5,543 nucleotides of DNA from Prevotellaceae bacterium (GCA_031268055.1 JAIRXY010000220.1:1-5543), one strand, 5' to 3'. Positions 1 to 5,541 are shown, numbered from the stretch's first letter. Numbers and translations are program-made. Notes: generated from the letters alone by a model not told the origin.

Positions 1-300
1 AATAGGAATCTTTGAGGTCTCGGAGAGTCCTGTCGTAGATGTGGTACCTCGATAGTAACTTGCTTGTAACCCTGTTCGGAGACTTATTGATTCGTTGAGA
101 TGCAGGGAGTACCCCAGCCCTCCGCCAAAACCTATGCTCAAACGATTATTTTGCGTTGGTATTGGCGCTAAACTTGAGGCTAACATGTTAATGTTGCCCG
201 ATAGCTCGTGGTAATATCTACCGGCGGCAGCTGCGGAGGAAGCATTCCAAAGCAGCAGTACGAGCACGGAAAAAGTAGTAGTTTTTTTTAGCAAAATCAT
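1..300 (-). CDS. Secreted, probable outer-membrane beta-barrel protein (N-terminal part only)
   Basis: An open frame of 100 codons runs leftward from an ATG at 300-298 and leaves the window without a stop. Residues 1-26 form a clear Sec signal peptide: MILLKK, a hydrophobic core (FSVLVLLLWNA), then an SSAAAAG stretch suited to signal peptidase I cleavage. The mature part is rich in Gly, Ser, Tyr and Leu in alternating strand-like runs (SIGFGGGLGYSLHLNESISL, RTGLQASYYRG) and ends at SKIPI. This resembles the start of PorT-like or OmpA-like barrels, where a 'GL.y...' strand pair is followed by a strand ending in 'IPL'. Family membership is inferred from this pattern, because only the first third or so of a typical barrel is visible. 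A competing ATG at 307 in another frame stops after 29 codons. No Shine-Dalgarno sequence is seen. Nothing links the gene to fucose use. Confidence 0.72.
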   Translation of the reverse strand, partial: MILLKKTTTFSVLVLLLWNASSAAAAGRYYHELSGNINMLASSLAPIPTQNNRLSIGFGGGLGYSLHLNESISLRTGLQASYYRGTTSTTGLSETSKIPI

Positions 301-347
301 AACTCATTTGTATTCAACAATTTTCAATATTATATATTCGAAACTCA

Positions 348-362
348 ATGGCTCATGGCTCA
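348..362. repeat. Heptamer tandem repeat (ATGGCTC)x2
   Basis: ATGGCTC occurs at 348-354 and 355-361, followed by a further A. A related CTCAAT unit precedes it and another follows. It lies about 50 bases upstream of the barrel gene start. It is one of several different 7-base tandem repeats in the gaps of this window. Confidence 0.6.
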
Positions 363-584
363 ATAATTCGCAAGCCGAACTTTTGAACATTTTATTTTTG
401 TTTAACATTTTATTTATTTTAATTTTTAAGTTTGCTCCTTGAGAGCTAATTACAATTTTCAAATCTTTTCAATCCCGCTGTAGACAGCAAACAAGCTTCA
501 CTTTGAAACTCTTTCTGACCTTTCCAGCTTACAATTTCAGCTTATCAACTTTCCGGCTGTTCGGATGCTCAATTGTAGCAAAAC

Positions 585-630
585 ATGTAGTAATAAATGT
601 GCAGTAGCATGAATGTAGTATATCTGTGCA
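585..630. repeat. Imperfect direct repeat ATGTAGTA-n4/5-TGTGCA
   Basis: ATGTAGTA (585-592) followed by TGTGCA (598-603) recurs as ATGTAGTA (613-620) followed by TGTGCA (625-630). The two 18-19 base units start 28 bases apart. They lie downstream of the minus-strand promoter at 723-753, about 290 bases upstream of the barrel gene start. They could be a regulator-binding pair or a decayed repeat; the sequence alone does not decide. Confidence 0.4.
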
Positions 631-722
631 CACCCTGTAAAATAAAGGCTATCTTTTGTTTTGAACAATTCATCAACATTTCGACAGCGAATCATTAAAG
701 GCTTGGTGCTAAATCAACAGCA

Positions 723-753
723 CAAAGGTATGCATTTTTTCATTACGAACAAA
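723..753 (-). promoter_or_regulatory. Perfect Bacteroidetes-type promoter reading leftward
   Basis: Read on the minus strand, TTTG (753-750) is followed after exactly 19 bases by TACCTTTG (730-723). This matches the known Bacteroidetes housekeeping consensus TTTG-N19-21-TAnnTTTG at every fixed position. Transcription should start near 718. The nearest convincing gene downstream is the barrel protein at 300, which would give a leader of more than 400 bases. The promoter may instead serve a short RNA or a small unrecognised gene in between. Confidence 0.5.
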
Positions 754-842
754 AAAATCGCAAGCTCCTTGGAAAACATTTTGTTAATAAATGTAAGCTA
801 TTAGGGTATAGGGGTGTGTATTTGTCATTTGCTATTCTGCCG

Positions 843-856
843 TTTCAGCTTTCAAC
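843..856. repeat. Imperfect heptamer pair TTTCAGC / TTTCAAC
   Basis: Two adjacent 7-base units at 843-849 and 850-856 differ at one base. They lie 12 bases beyond the stop codon of the AraC-type gene. A relative, TTTCAGC, also occurs at 535-541. The repeat is short and could be chance on its own. Confidence 0.35.
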
Positions 857-867
857 CTCCTGTTTTT

Positions 868-1722
868 TCAACCTTTGCTCCTGTAGCTGCTGGGCGTTGT
901 GCCTGTATGCTGCTTGAATACTCGGTTGAAGTAGGAGACGTTGTCCATTGACAGCTCAAAGGCTACGTCGCGCACAGCCAGGTCGGTGGTGAGCAGGAGC
1001 AGCTGCGCCTTTTCTATTTTTTTCCTGTTGACGTACTGTAGGGGCGTGAGGCGAACTTCTTTTTTGAATATGCGGATAAAGTGGTCTTCGGTGAGGCACG
1101 AGGCGCTGGCCAGCTGCGATACGGAAATTTCTCTCCCTGTATTCTCGTGGATGTACTGCAAGCTCTTGTTTATCCGCGCGTCCTTGTGCGCCGCCTTTGC
1201 CCTTGCCGGCTTTAGGAATTTGGCTATTAGCTGCGCCAAAATTCCCTGCGTTTCTACAATGACGTGGGCGGGCATCCTGCTGTTTTGGGCAATGGATTGC
1301 GAAATGGTAGGCGCATTATCGTATAGCTCGGGGTCAAACTGCGTCAGGTAGCTCTCGGGGTTGAGCTGCACCAGCCTTTCCGTGAGCAGCAGGTCTAACG
1401 GCGTTGCCTCCAAAGTTACCGGAAAATCGTACTTGTCGAATACGGATTCTTTATTCACCGCCATTTCGTAAAAGTGGGTGTAGTAGAGGGAGAAATAGCT
1501 GCTGCACTCGTCGTCGTGGAGCGTAAACGGCGGCATGAGGTAGAGGTGGTCGGGCTCCAGCAGGTAGGTTTTGCCGCCAACGTGCGTTCTGGCCTCGCCT
1601 CCCTTCACGTAGTACATGCGGGCAAAGGGGCTGCGCACCTTTTTCCAGTTCCAGTTGGCGTTCAGCTCCGAGAATCCTACGTTTAGCAGCCGCAGGTTGA
1701 GGTTGTCAGGAAGGTTGCTCAT
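868..1722 (-). CDS. AraC-family transcriptional regulator, probable fucose-responsive activator
   Basis: This 284-residue cytoplasmic DNA-binding protein has typical AraC/XylS length. Residues about 32-90 form a cupin-like sensor region (YVKGGEARTHVGGKTYLLEP, then DHLYLMPPFTLHDDE), as in sugar-sensing AraC, RhaS and MelR relatives. Residues about 182-281 hold the two helix-turn-helix motifs: the first around 198-218 (ISVSQLASASCLTEDHFIRI), the second around 247-269 (DLAVRDVAFELSMDNVSYFN), ending with the family signature FNRVFKQHTGTTPSSYR. The ATG at 1722-1720 starts directly before the conserved fold, with no better start nearby. The gene is divergent from fucI, with 218 bases between the starts, and two direct operator-like boxes lie in that space. 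The family assignment is near certain; fucose as the effector is inferred from position only. Its own promoter is probably at 1760-1791, so autoregulation is possible. Confidence 0.95.
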   Translation of the reverse strand: MSNLPDNLNLRLLNVGFSELNANWNWKKVRSPFARMYYVKGGEARTHVGGKTYLLEPDHLYLMPPFTLHDDECSSYFSLYYTHFYEMAVNKESVFDKYDFPVTLEATPLDLLLTERLVQLNPESYLTQFDPELYDNAPTISQSIAQNSRMPAHVIVETQGILAQLIAKFLKPARAKAAHKDARINKSLQYIHENTGREISVSQLASASCLTEDHFIRIFKKEVRLTPLQYVNRKKIEKAQLLLLTTDLAVRDVAFELSMDNVSYFNRVFKQHTGTTPSSYRSKG

Positions 1723-1759
1723 ACAAAATGAATCGTTTTTTTATTATACCACAAAAATG

Positions 1760-1791
1760 TAAATGTATTCATTTATTGTAGATAAGCCAAA
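1760..1791 (-). promoter_or_regulatory. Candidate promoter of the AraC-type regulator
   Basis: On the minus strand TTTG (1791-1788) is followed after 20 bases by TACATTTA (1767-1760), matching TAnnTTTG at all fixed positions except the last. This would give a leader of about 30-35 bases before the ATG at 1722. The -7 box lies in a 16-base inverted repeat, TAAATG-TATT-CATTTA (1760-1775), which could be an operator. A TATAAT-like hexamer at 1748-1743 is an alternative but does not suit Bacteroidetes sigma factor preference. Confidence 0.4.
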
Positions 1792-1805
1792 TTTGTTAAA
1801 AAAAA

Positions 1806-1840
1806 TATCGAAAATGTGCTATATACTTATCGAAATAGTG
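1806..1840 (+). promoter_or_regulatory. Candidate AraC-type operator: two direct TATCGAAAnnGTG boxes
   Basis: TATCGAAAATGTG (1806-1818) and TATCGAAATAGTG (1828-1840) are identical at 11 of 13 positions and repeat in the same direction with a 22-base period. AraC-family dimers typically bind direct repeats about two helical turns apart, next to or overlapping the -35 region of the target promoter. The second box ends 24 bases before the fucI -7 box, where a -33 element would normally be. The likely binder is the divergent AraC-type protein. The repeat is seen directly; its role is inferred. Confidence 0.55.
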
Positions 1841-1864
1841 AAAGTAAATCTTAGCTATAAAAGA

Positions 1865-1872
1865 TATTTTTG
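1865..1872 (+). promoter_or_regulatory. Candidate -7 box of the fucI promoter
   Basis: TATTTTTG matches the Bacteroidetes -7 consensus TAnnTTTG fully and would start transcription near 1878, leaving a leader of about 60 bases before the fucI ATG. No TTTG is present 19-21 bases upstream; that area is instead the end of the second direct box (AGTG). This is the arrangement expected for an activator-dependent promoter. Confidence 0.5.
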
Positions 1873-1940
1873 CGAATTGTTGTACGGAAACAGCATTAAG
1901 GTTAACCGAAAAAACAAGCCACTTTTTTATTTTACTACGT

Positions 1941-3731
1941 ATGAAAACAAGCAGATTCCAAGGCCAATGGCCTAAAATCGGTATCCGTCCCGCTATTGAC
2001 GGACGCATGGGAGGCGTGCGCGAATCCCTTGAAACACAAACCATGAACATGGCCAAAAGCGTTGTTGAGCTGCTGAGCTCAACGCTCAAAAACCCCGACG
2101 GAACGCCCGTGACCTGCATCATTGCCGACGGTACCATTGGCCGGGTGGCCGAAAGCGCCGCCTGCGCCGAGAAGTTCCGCAGGGAGGGCGTGGACGTTAC
2201 CATCACCGTTACCCCTTGCTGGTGCTACGGTAGCGAAACGATGGACATGGAGCCGCACACGGTGAAGGCCATTTGGGGATTCAACGGCACGGAGCGGCCG
2301 GGAGCGGTGTACCTCGCGGCAGCGCTGGCCGGCCACGCGCAGAAAGGCCTGCCTGCGTTTGGCGTCTACGGGCGCGACGTGCAGGACGCTGGCTGCACCG
2401 AAATTCCCGCCGACGTGGAGGCCAAGCTGCTGCGCTTTGCCAGAGCTGCGCTGGCGGTGGCAACCATGCGCGGAAAATCGTACCTCTCCATCGGCGCTGT
2501 CTGCATGGGCATTGCTGGCTCTATCGTCAACACCGATTTTATGGAGGAGTATCTGGGCATGCGCTGCGAAGGCGTGGACGAGGTGGAAATTATCCGCCGC
2601 ATGTCCGAGGAAATTTACGACAAGGAGGAGCTTGTCAAGGCGCTGGCGTGGGCAAAGGAGCGCTGCAAGGAGGGCGAAGACGCTATCAACCGCGCCGACT
2701 TGAAGAAAGACCGCGCCGGCAGGGACAAGGATTGGGAGTTTATCGTAAAAATGACGCTCATTGTGCGCGACCTGATGACGGGCAACCCCAAGCTGAAGGA
2801 AATGGGATTTGGGGAAGAGGCGCTGGGGCATAACGCCATTGCAGCCGGATTTCAGGGGCAGCGGCAGTGGACGGACTTCTACCCCAACGGCGATTTTACG
2901 GAGGCCATCCTCAACTCTTCCTTTGACTGGACGGGTGTTCGCGCGCCCTACGTGCTGGCCACCGAAAATGACGCGCTCAACGGTACTGCCATGCTCTTTG
3001 GCTACCTGCTAACGCATACCGCGCAGGTGTTTGCCGATGTGAGAACGTACTGGAGCCCGGAGGCGGTAGAGCGCGTTACGGGTAAAAAGCTGGATGGCAT
3101 GGCGGCGGGCGGAATGATTCACCTCATCAACTCGGGAGCAGCCTCGCTCGACGGCAGCGGTCAACAGTGCGGCAAGGACGGGAAGCCAACCATGAAGCCA
3201 TTCTGGGAAATTGAGGAGGCCGAGGCTAAAGCCTGCATCGAGGCAACCACGTGGATGCCTGCCAACCGCGAGTACTTCCGTGGCGGCGGTTTTTCCTCCA
3301 AATTTTTGACGCGCGGCGGGATGCCCTGCACAATGGTGCGCCTAAACCTCGTGAAGGGATTAGGCCCCGTGCTACAGCTCGCAGAGGGCTGGACGGTGGA
3401 CGTTGACCCCGCCGTTCACAAGATTTTGGACGAAAGAACGGACAAGGGATGGCCTACCACCTGGTTTGTTCCCCGCCTGACAAGCAGCCCCAACTTCAAG
3501 GATGTGTACTCGGTGATGAACACCTGGGGCGCCAACCACGGCGCTATCTGCTGCGGGCACGTGGGCGCCGACCTCATTACGCTGGCCTCCATGCTGCGCA
3601 TACCCGTTGGCATGCACAACGTGAGCGACGACGATATTTATCGCCCCGCTGCGTGGGCGGCTTTCGGCATGGATAAGGAAAGCGCCGACTACCGCGCCTG
3701 CCAAACCTACGGGCCGCTGTACAAGCGGTAG
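1941..3731 (+). CDS. fucI: L-fucose isomerase
   Basis: This 596-residue cytoplasmic enzyme interconverts L-fucose and L-fuculose using a divalent metal, usually Mn2+, and usually also accepts D-arabinose. It is the first intracellular step of fucose breakdown. Length and sequence match the family along the whole chain: [12 protein letters not shown] (11-22), [11 protein letters not shown] (93-103), [20 protein letters not shown] (112-131), [16 protein letters not shown] (303-318). The metal ligands are present as Glu342 (ATENDALNG), Asp366 ([10 protein letters not shown]) and His533 (WGANHGA), each five residues beyond the E. coli positions 337, 361 and 528. The ATG at 1941 gives the normal N-terminus; the next in-frame Met would remove the conserved PKIGIRP segment. 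An AT-rich leader without Shine-Dalgarno sequence is normal for this phylum. The protein is intact. A divergent AraC-type gene lies upstream and fucP 332 bases downstream. Hairpins after the stop suggest that fucI is mostly transcribed alone. Confidence 0.98.
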   Translation: MKTSRFQGQWPKIGIRPAIDGRMGGVRESLETQTMNMAKSVVELLSSTLKNPDGTPVTCIIADGTIGRVAESAACAEKFRREGVDVTITVTPCWCYGSETMDMEPHTVKAIWGFNGTERPGAVYLAAALAGHAQKGLPAFGVYGRDVQDAGCTEIPADVEAKLLRFARAALAVATMRGKSYLSIGAVCMGIAGSIVNTDFMEEYLGMRCEGVDEVEIIRRMSEEIYDKEELVKALAWAKERCKEGEDAINRADLKKDRAGRDKDWEFIVKMTLIVRDLMTGNPKLKEMGFGEEALGHNAIAAGFQGQRQWTDFYPNGDFTEAILNSSFDWTGVRAPYVLATENDALNGTAMLFGYLLTHTAQVFADVRTYWSPEAVERVTGKKLDGMAAGGMIHLINSGAASLDGSGQQCGKDGKPTMKPFWEIEEAEAKACIEATTWMPANREYFRGGGFSSKFLTRGGMPCTMVRLNLVKGLGPVLQLAEGWTVDVDPAVHKILDERTDKGWPTTWFVPRLTSSPNFKDVYSVMNTWGANHGAICCGHVGADLITLASMLRIPVGMHNVSDDDIYRPAAWAAFGMDKESADYRACQTYGPLYKR

Positions 3732-3742
3732 GTGGGCCGAAT

Positions 3743-3769
3743 GCCGAGCGCCGGGCAAATCGGCTTTTT
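3743..3769 (+). terminator. Candidate intrinsic terminator just after fucI
   Basis: A GCCGA/TCGGC stem (3743-3747 with 3760-3764) encloses a GC-rich 12-base loop that can pair further inside, and is followed directly by five T (3765-3769). It starts 11 bases after the fucI stop. The stem is short, so the call is moderate. Confidence 0.4.
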
Positions 3770-3790
3770 CCAAGGCGGATATTTCGTTTC

Positions 3791-3830
3791 TTGCCAACAT
3801 TTTGTCCCGCGAGGGGCAAAATGTTGGTAA
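3791..3830. repeat. Long near-perfect palindrome with GCGA loop, REP-like
   Basis: An 18-bp stem closes on a four-base loop GCGA (3809-3812). The left arm runs 3791-3808 and the right arm 3813-3830; all pairs are Watson-Crick except two G-T wobbles (3805/3816 and 3793/3828). The core arms are CCAACATTTTG and CAAAATGTTGG. The RNA would be a very stable hairpin capped by a GNRA-type tetraloop. No T-run follows on either strand, so a simple terminator is unlikely. Form and size fit REP-type dispersed palindromes of the kind spread by single-strand Y1 (RAYT) transposases, but copy number cannot be seen from one window. Confidence 0.6.
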
Positions 3831-3843
3831 AAATAGGTTGCCC

Positions 3844-3885
3844 GTCATCCACCCTCCATCTTGCATGGAGTTGGCGTGATTTTTT
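3844..3885 (+). terminator. Candidate intrinsic terminator in the fucI-fucP gap
   Basis: An inner perfect stem CTCCAT/ATGGAG (3854-3859 with 3865-3870, loop CTTGC) is extended by CCA/TGG (3849-3851 with 3872-3874) and GTCAT/GTGAT (3844-3848 with 3876-3880). Small internal loops separate the helices. The run T3880-T3885 follows. This is a reasonable terminator for fucI read-through. Confidence 0.45.
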
Positions 3886-3921
3886 AAGAGAAAACAGCTA
3901 AAATAAAGAAAGCCATAAATC

Positions 3922-3953
3922 TGCTGCATGGAAAATTGCAGGCACTTTTTTTT
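3922..3953 (+). terminator. Candidate terminator: weak stem with an eight-T tract
   Basis: CTGCA (3924-3928) pairs with TGCAG (3937-3941) around an eight-base loop. Two more pairs (3922-3923 with 3943-3944) form across a bulged G. Eight T follow at 3946-3953. The stem is modest but the T tract is the best in the window. Confidence 0.4.
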
Positions 3954-3974
3954 AGTCGGCTGCGTTTGGTCTTT

Positions 3975-4011
3975 ATCCGTATTAATCCGTTCAATCCGCT
4001 TCATCCGCGTG
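3975..4011. repeat. Four-unit ATCCG short tandem repeat
   Basis: ATCCG starts at 3975, 3985, 3994 and 4003, giving units ATCCGTATTA, ATCCGTTCA, ATCCGCTTC and ATCCGCGTG with spacings of 10, 9 and 9. Similar runs of GGATnnA on the opposite strand are, from memory, common in gaps of Bacteroidetes and some other phyla, with no settled function. It lies about 55 bases upstream of fucP. Confidence 0.6.
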
Positions 4012-4038
4012 CTATAAATTGACGGCATATGGTTTTTC

Positions 4039-4064
4039 ATTCAAAATTCAAAATTAATTCAAAA
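4039..4064. repeat. Heptamer tandem repeat (ATTCAAA)x3 abutting the fucP start
   Basis: ATTCAAA occurs at 4039-4045 and 4046-4052, then a short ATTA, then again at 4057-4063, directly before the fucP ATG. The repeat therefore forms the whole ribosome-binding region. It contains no Shine-Dalgarno sequence; AT-rich leaders of this kind are normal for translation in Bacteroidetes. Confidence 0.65.
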
Positions 4065-5359
4065 TGCGCTTATCTGTTGTACCCAAGGCGTTGATTTTTC
4101 CGTTCATTCTGGTAACAACGCTGTTTGCCCTGTGGGGATTTGCCAACGACATCACCAACCCTATGGTGGCGGCCTTCAAAAATATTCTGCTCATCTCGAA
4201 CTTTGAAAGCTCGCTGGTGCAGTTTGCCTTTTACGGAGGATACTGCCTGATGGCAATTCCGGCGGCTATCTTTATCCAAAAATTCAGCTACAAGAGCGGG
4301 ATTCTTGTAGGGCTTGCGCTCTACTCCGCCGGATGCATTCTCTTTATTCCTGCGGGAAATGCAATGGCTTTCTGGGCATTTCTCATTGCCTACTTTGTGA
4401 TGACGTGCGGGCTGGCGTTTCTCGAAACAACCTCCAACCCCTACATCCTGTCAATGGGGCCGGAGGAGACGGCAACGCGCCGCCTGAACTTTGCCCAAGC
4501 CTTTAACCCCATAGGCTCGCTAACGGGCATGCTGGTGGCAAAGGAGCTGATTCTCTCGCGCCTCAACCCTGCTACCGAGAGCGAACGTATTGCGCTGGGG
4601 GCTACCGACCCCAGCGCCCTTGCCGGCATCCAGCAGTCCGACCTCGACATTGTCAGCGGGCCCTACCTGATGCTCGGCGCGGTGGTGTTTGTCTTCCTCC
4701 TCCTTTTTGCGCTCTCAAAGCTGCCCCGCACCGCGGCAAAGGAGGTAGCGCAGCGCTCATCGACGGGCGCAATTGCCAAGCGCCTTTTGAAGAACAAGCT
4801 CTACACGCGCTCGGTAGTTGCTCAGGCGTTCTACGTGGGCGTGCAAATTATGGTGTGGACTTTCATTATACAGTACGCCGAAAATGAGCTGGGCATGAGC
4901 AAGTCCACCGCACAGGGCTACAACATGGTGGCAATGGGAATGTTTGTCTCAAGCCGCTTTGTCTGCACGTTTTTGCTGAAGTACTTCAGGCCAAGCAGCC
5001 TGCTGAAGTGGCTGGCCGTGGGTGGCATTGCGTTCACTGCGGGCGCTATTTTTATACATGGCATGGCTGGCCTCTACTGCCTTGTTGCTATTTCGGCCTG
5101 CATGTCGCTGATGTTCCCCACCATCTACGGCATTGCGCTAAAAGGCTTGGGCGACGACGCGAAGCTGGCCTCCGCCGGGCTGATACTCGCCATTGGCGGA
5201 GGCTGCCTGATGCCGCCTTTGCAAGGGCTGCTCATAGACAAGGCCGTTTGGATAGGCGCGCTTTCGTCGGTGCGCATTTCGTTTGCCCTACCGCTGATAT
5301 GCTTTATCGTCATCGCGCTCTTTGGACGATGGGTGGAACGGGGAGGAATTAAGAATTAA
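4064..5359 (+). CDS. fucP: L-fucose:H+ symporter, MFS permease
   Basis: This 431-residue inner-membrane transporter has about twelve hydrophobic segments (roughly 10-30, 51-72, 79-97, 101-122, 143-162, 199-219, 249-271, 286-305, 312-332, 336-357, 367-391, 400-421). The two six-helix halves are joined by a basic loop near 220-246. Family marks are FALWGFANDITNPM in helix 1, FSYKSGILVGLALYSAG after helix 2, GLAFLETTSNPYILSMGPE with Glu121 (equivalent to the proton-coupling Glu135 of E. coli FucP), RRLNFAQAFNPIGS, and FPTIYGIALKGLG in helix 10. E. coli FucP is 438 residues, so length is normal. The helix 1 acid is Asp29, one turn before the E. coli Asp46 position, which is Asn32 here. Related glucose/galactose permeases share much of this pattern; the nearby fucI favours fucose. 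The ATG at 4064 is the first start and gives a normal N-terminus. Its stop lies within an AATTAAG repeat. I see no strong promoter directly upstream. Confidence 0.93.
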   Translation: MRLSVVPKALIFPFILVTTLFALWGFANDITNPMVAAFKNILLISNFESSLVQFAFYGGYCLMAIPAAIFIQKFSYKSGILVGLALYSAGCILFIPAGNAMAFWAFLIAYFVMTCGLAFLETTSNPYILSMGPEETATRRLNFAQAFNPIGSLTGMLVAKELILSRLNPATESERIALGATDPSALAGIQQSDLDIVSGPYLMLGAVVFVFLLLFALSKLPRTAAKEVAQRSSTGAIAKRLLKNKLYTRSVVAQAFYVGVQIMVWTFIIQYAENELGMSKSTAQGYNMVAMGMFVSSRFVCTFLLKYFRPSSLLKWLAVGGIAFTAGAIFIHGMAGLYCLVAISACMSLMFPTIYGIALKGLGDDAKLASAGLILAIGGGCLMPPLQGLLIDKAVWIGALSSVRISFALPLICFIVIALFGRWVERGGIKN

Positions 5360-5360
5360 G
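5347..5360. repeat. Heptamer tandem repeat (AATTAAG)x2 carrying the fucP stop codon
   Basis: AATTAAG occurs at 5347-5353 and 5354-5360. The repeat encodes the last residues Ile-Lys-Asn and supplies the TAA at 5357-5359, so the C-terminal tail of FucP seems to have been set by the repeat. Confidence 0.6.
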
Positions 5361-5445
5361 TGTCTTTCGCTAGGTGAGCTCGCAGGCAACTACCCCTTAC
5401 GGACAATCATCAGGCGGATAAGAACCAGGGTCAACGCATTAAAAA

Positions 5446-5494
5446 TTGACAAAATCAGGAATTGTTGACAAAAAAGGCTTTTGAATGTTGATAA
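5446..5494 (+). repeat. TTGAYAA direct repeats upstream of the next gene
   Basis: TTGACAAAA occurs at 5446-5454 and again at 5465-5473, 19 bases apart. TTGATAA follows at 5488-5494. The 9-mers TGTTGACAA (5463-5471) and TGTTGATAA (5486-5494) resemble DnaA boxes read in reverse (TTATCAACA against consensus TTATCCACA). They could be a DnaA or other regulator site for the gene beyond the window. Confidence 0.35.
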
Positions 5495-5533
5495 CTATTT
5501 GATTAACAAATATATAGATTCATTTTTTTGTTG

Positions 5534-5541
5534 TATCTTTG
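5534..5541 (+). promoter_or_regulatory. Candidate -7 promoter box at the window edge
   Basis: TATCTTTG fits the Bacteroidetes -7 consensus exactly and reads rightward out of the window. No TTTG lies 19-21 bases upstream; the nearest is at 5498-5501, 32 bases before. The gene it would serve is outside the window, so fucP is probably the last gene of its transcript. Confidence 0.45.

Larger units (their letters stand above)
301..867. other. Gene-free AT-rich gap between the barrel gene and the AraC-type regulator
   Basis: No convincing coding region was found here on either strand. The longest frame I followed on the minus strand (537-695, 52 codons) has no recognisable family features. The gap holds a perfect minus-strand promoter at 723-753, an imperfect direct repeat at 585-630, a 12-base direct repeat AACATTTTATTT (386-397 and 404-415), and heptamer repeats at 348-362 and 843-856. 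Both flanking genes read leftward, so this is the 3' end of the regulator transcript and the long upstream region of the barrel gene. No strong terminator follows the regulator; a 4-bp CAAG/CTTG stem near 762-772 is too weak to call. Confidence 0.6.

Noticed and set aside
762..772. Possible terminator after the AraC-type gene on the minus strand
   Set aside because: The CAAG/CTTG stem has only four pairs. A T-run follows on the minus strand, but the stem is too weak and the place overlaps the -33 area of the 723-753 promoter.
941..1351. 136-codon plus-strand frame opposite the AraC-type gene
   Set aside because: It is a shadow of a well-supported gene, Ser- and Cys-rich with no domain.
1763..1975. 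70-codon plus-strand frame in the divergent control region
   Set aside because: It is AT-driven (many Lys, Ile, Tyr, Asn), overlaps the candidate operator and promoter, and ends inside fucI in another frame.
1796..2206. 136-codon minus-strand frame overlapping the fucI start
   Set aside because: It covers the control region and antisense of fucI codons, with a low-complexity tail and no family features.
2079..2831. 250-codon open frame on the minus strand opposite fucI
   Set aside because: It lies fully inside a strongly supported gene on the other strand. Its translation is rich in His, Arg, Ala and Val with no recognisable motif, as expected from antisense of GC-rich coding DNA.
2273..2833. 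186-codon plus-strand frame inside fucI
   Set aside because: It is an alternate frame of fucI, Arg- and Gly-rich, without motifs. FucI itself is intact, so there is no frameshift to explain it.
3372..4040. 222-codon open frame on the minus strand across the fucI end and the gap
   Set aside because: It runs through the ATCCG repeat (giving MKRIERINTDKD), the terminator-like hairpins and the palindrome, then antisense to fucI. No domain is visible and the N-terminal part is translated repeat.
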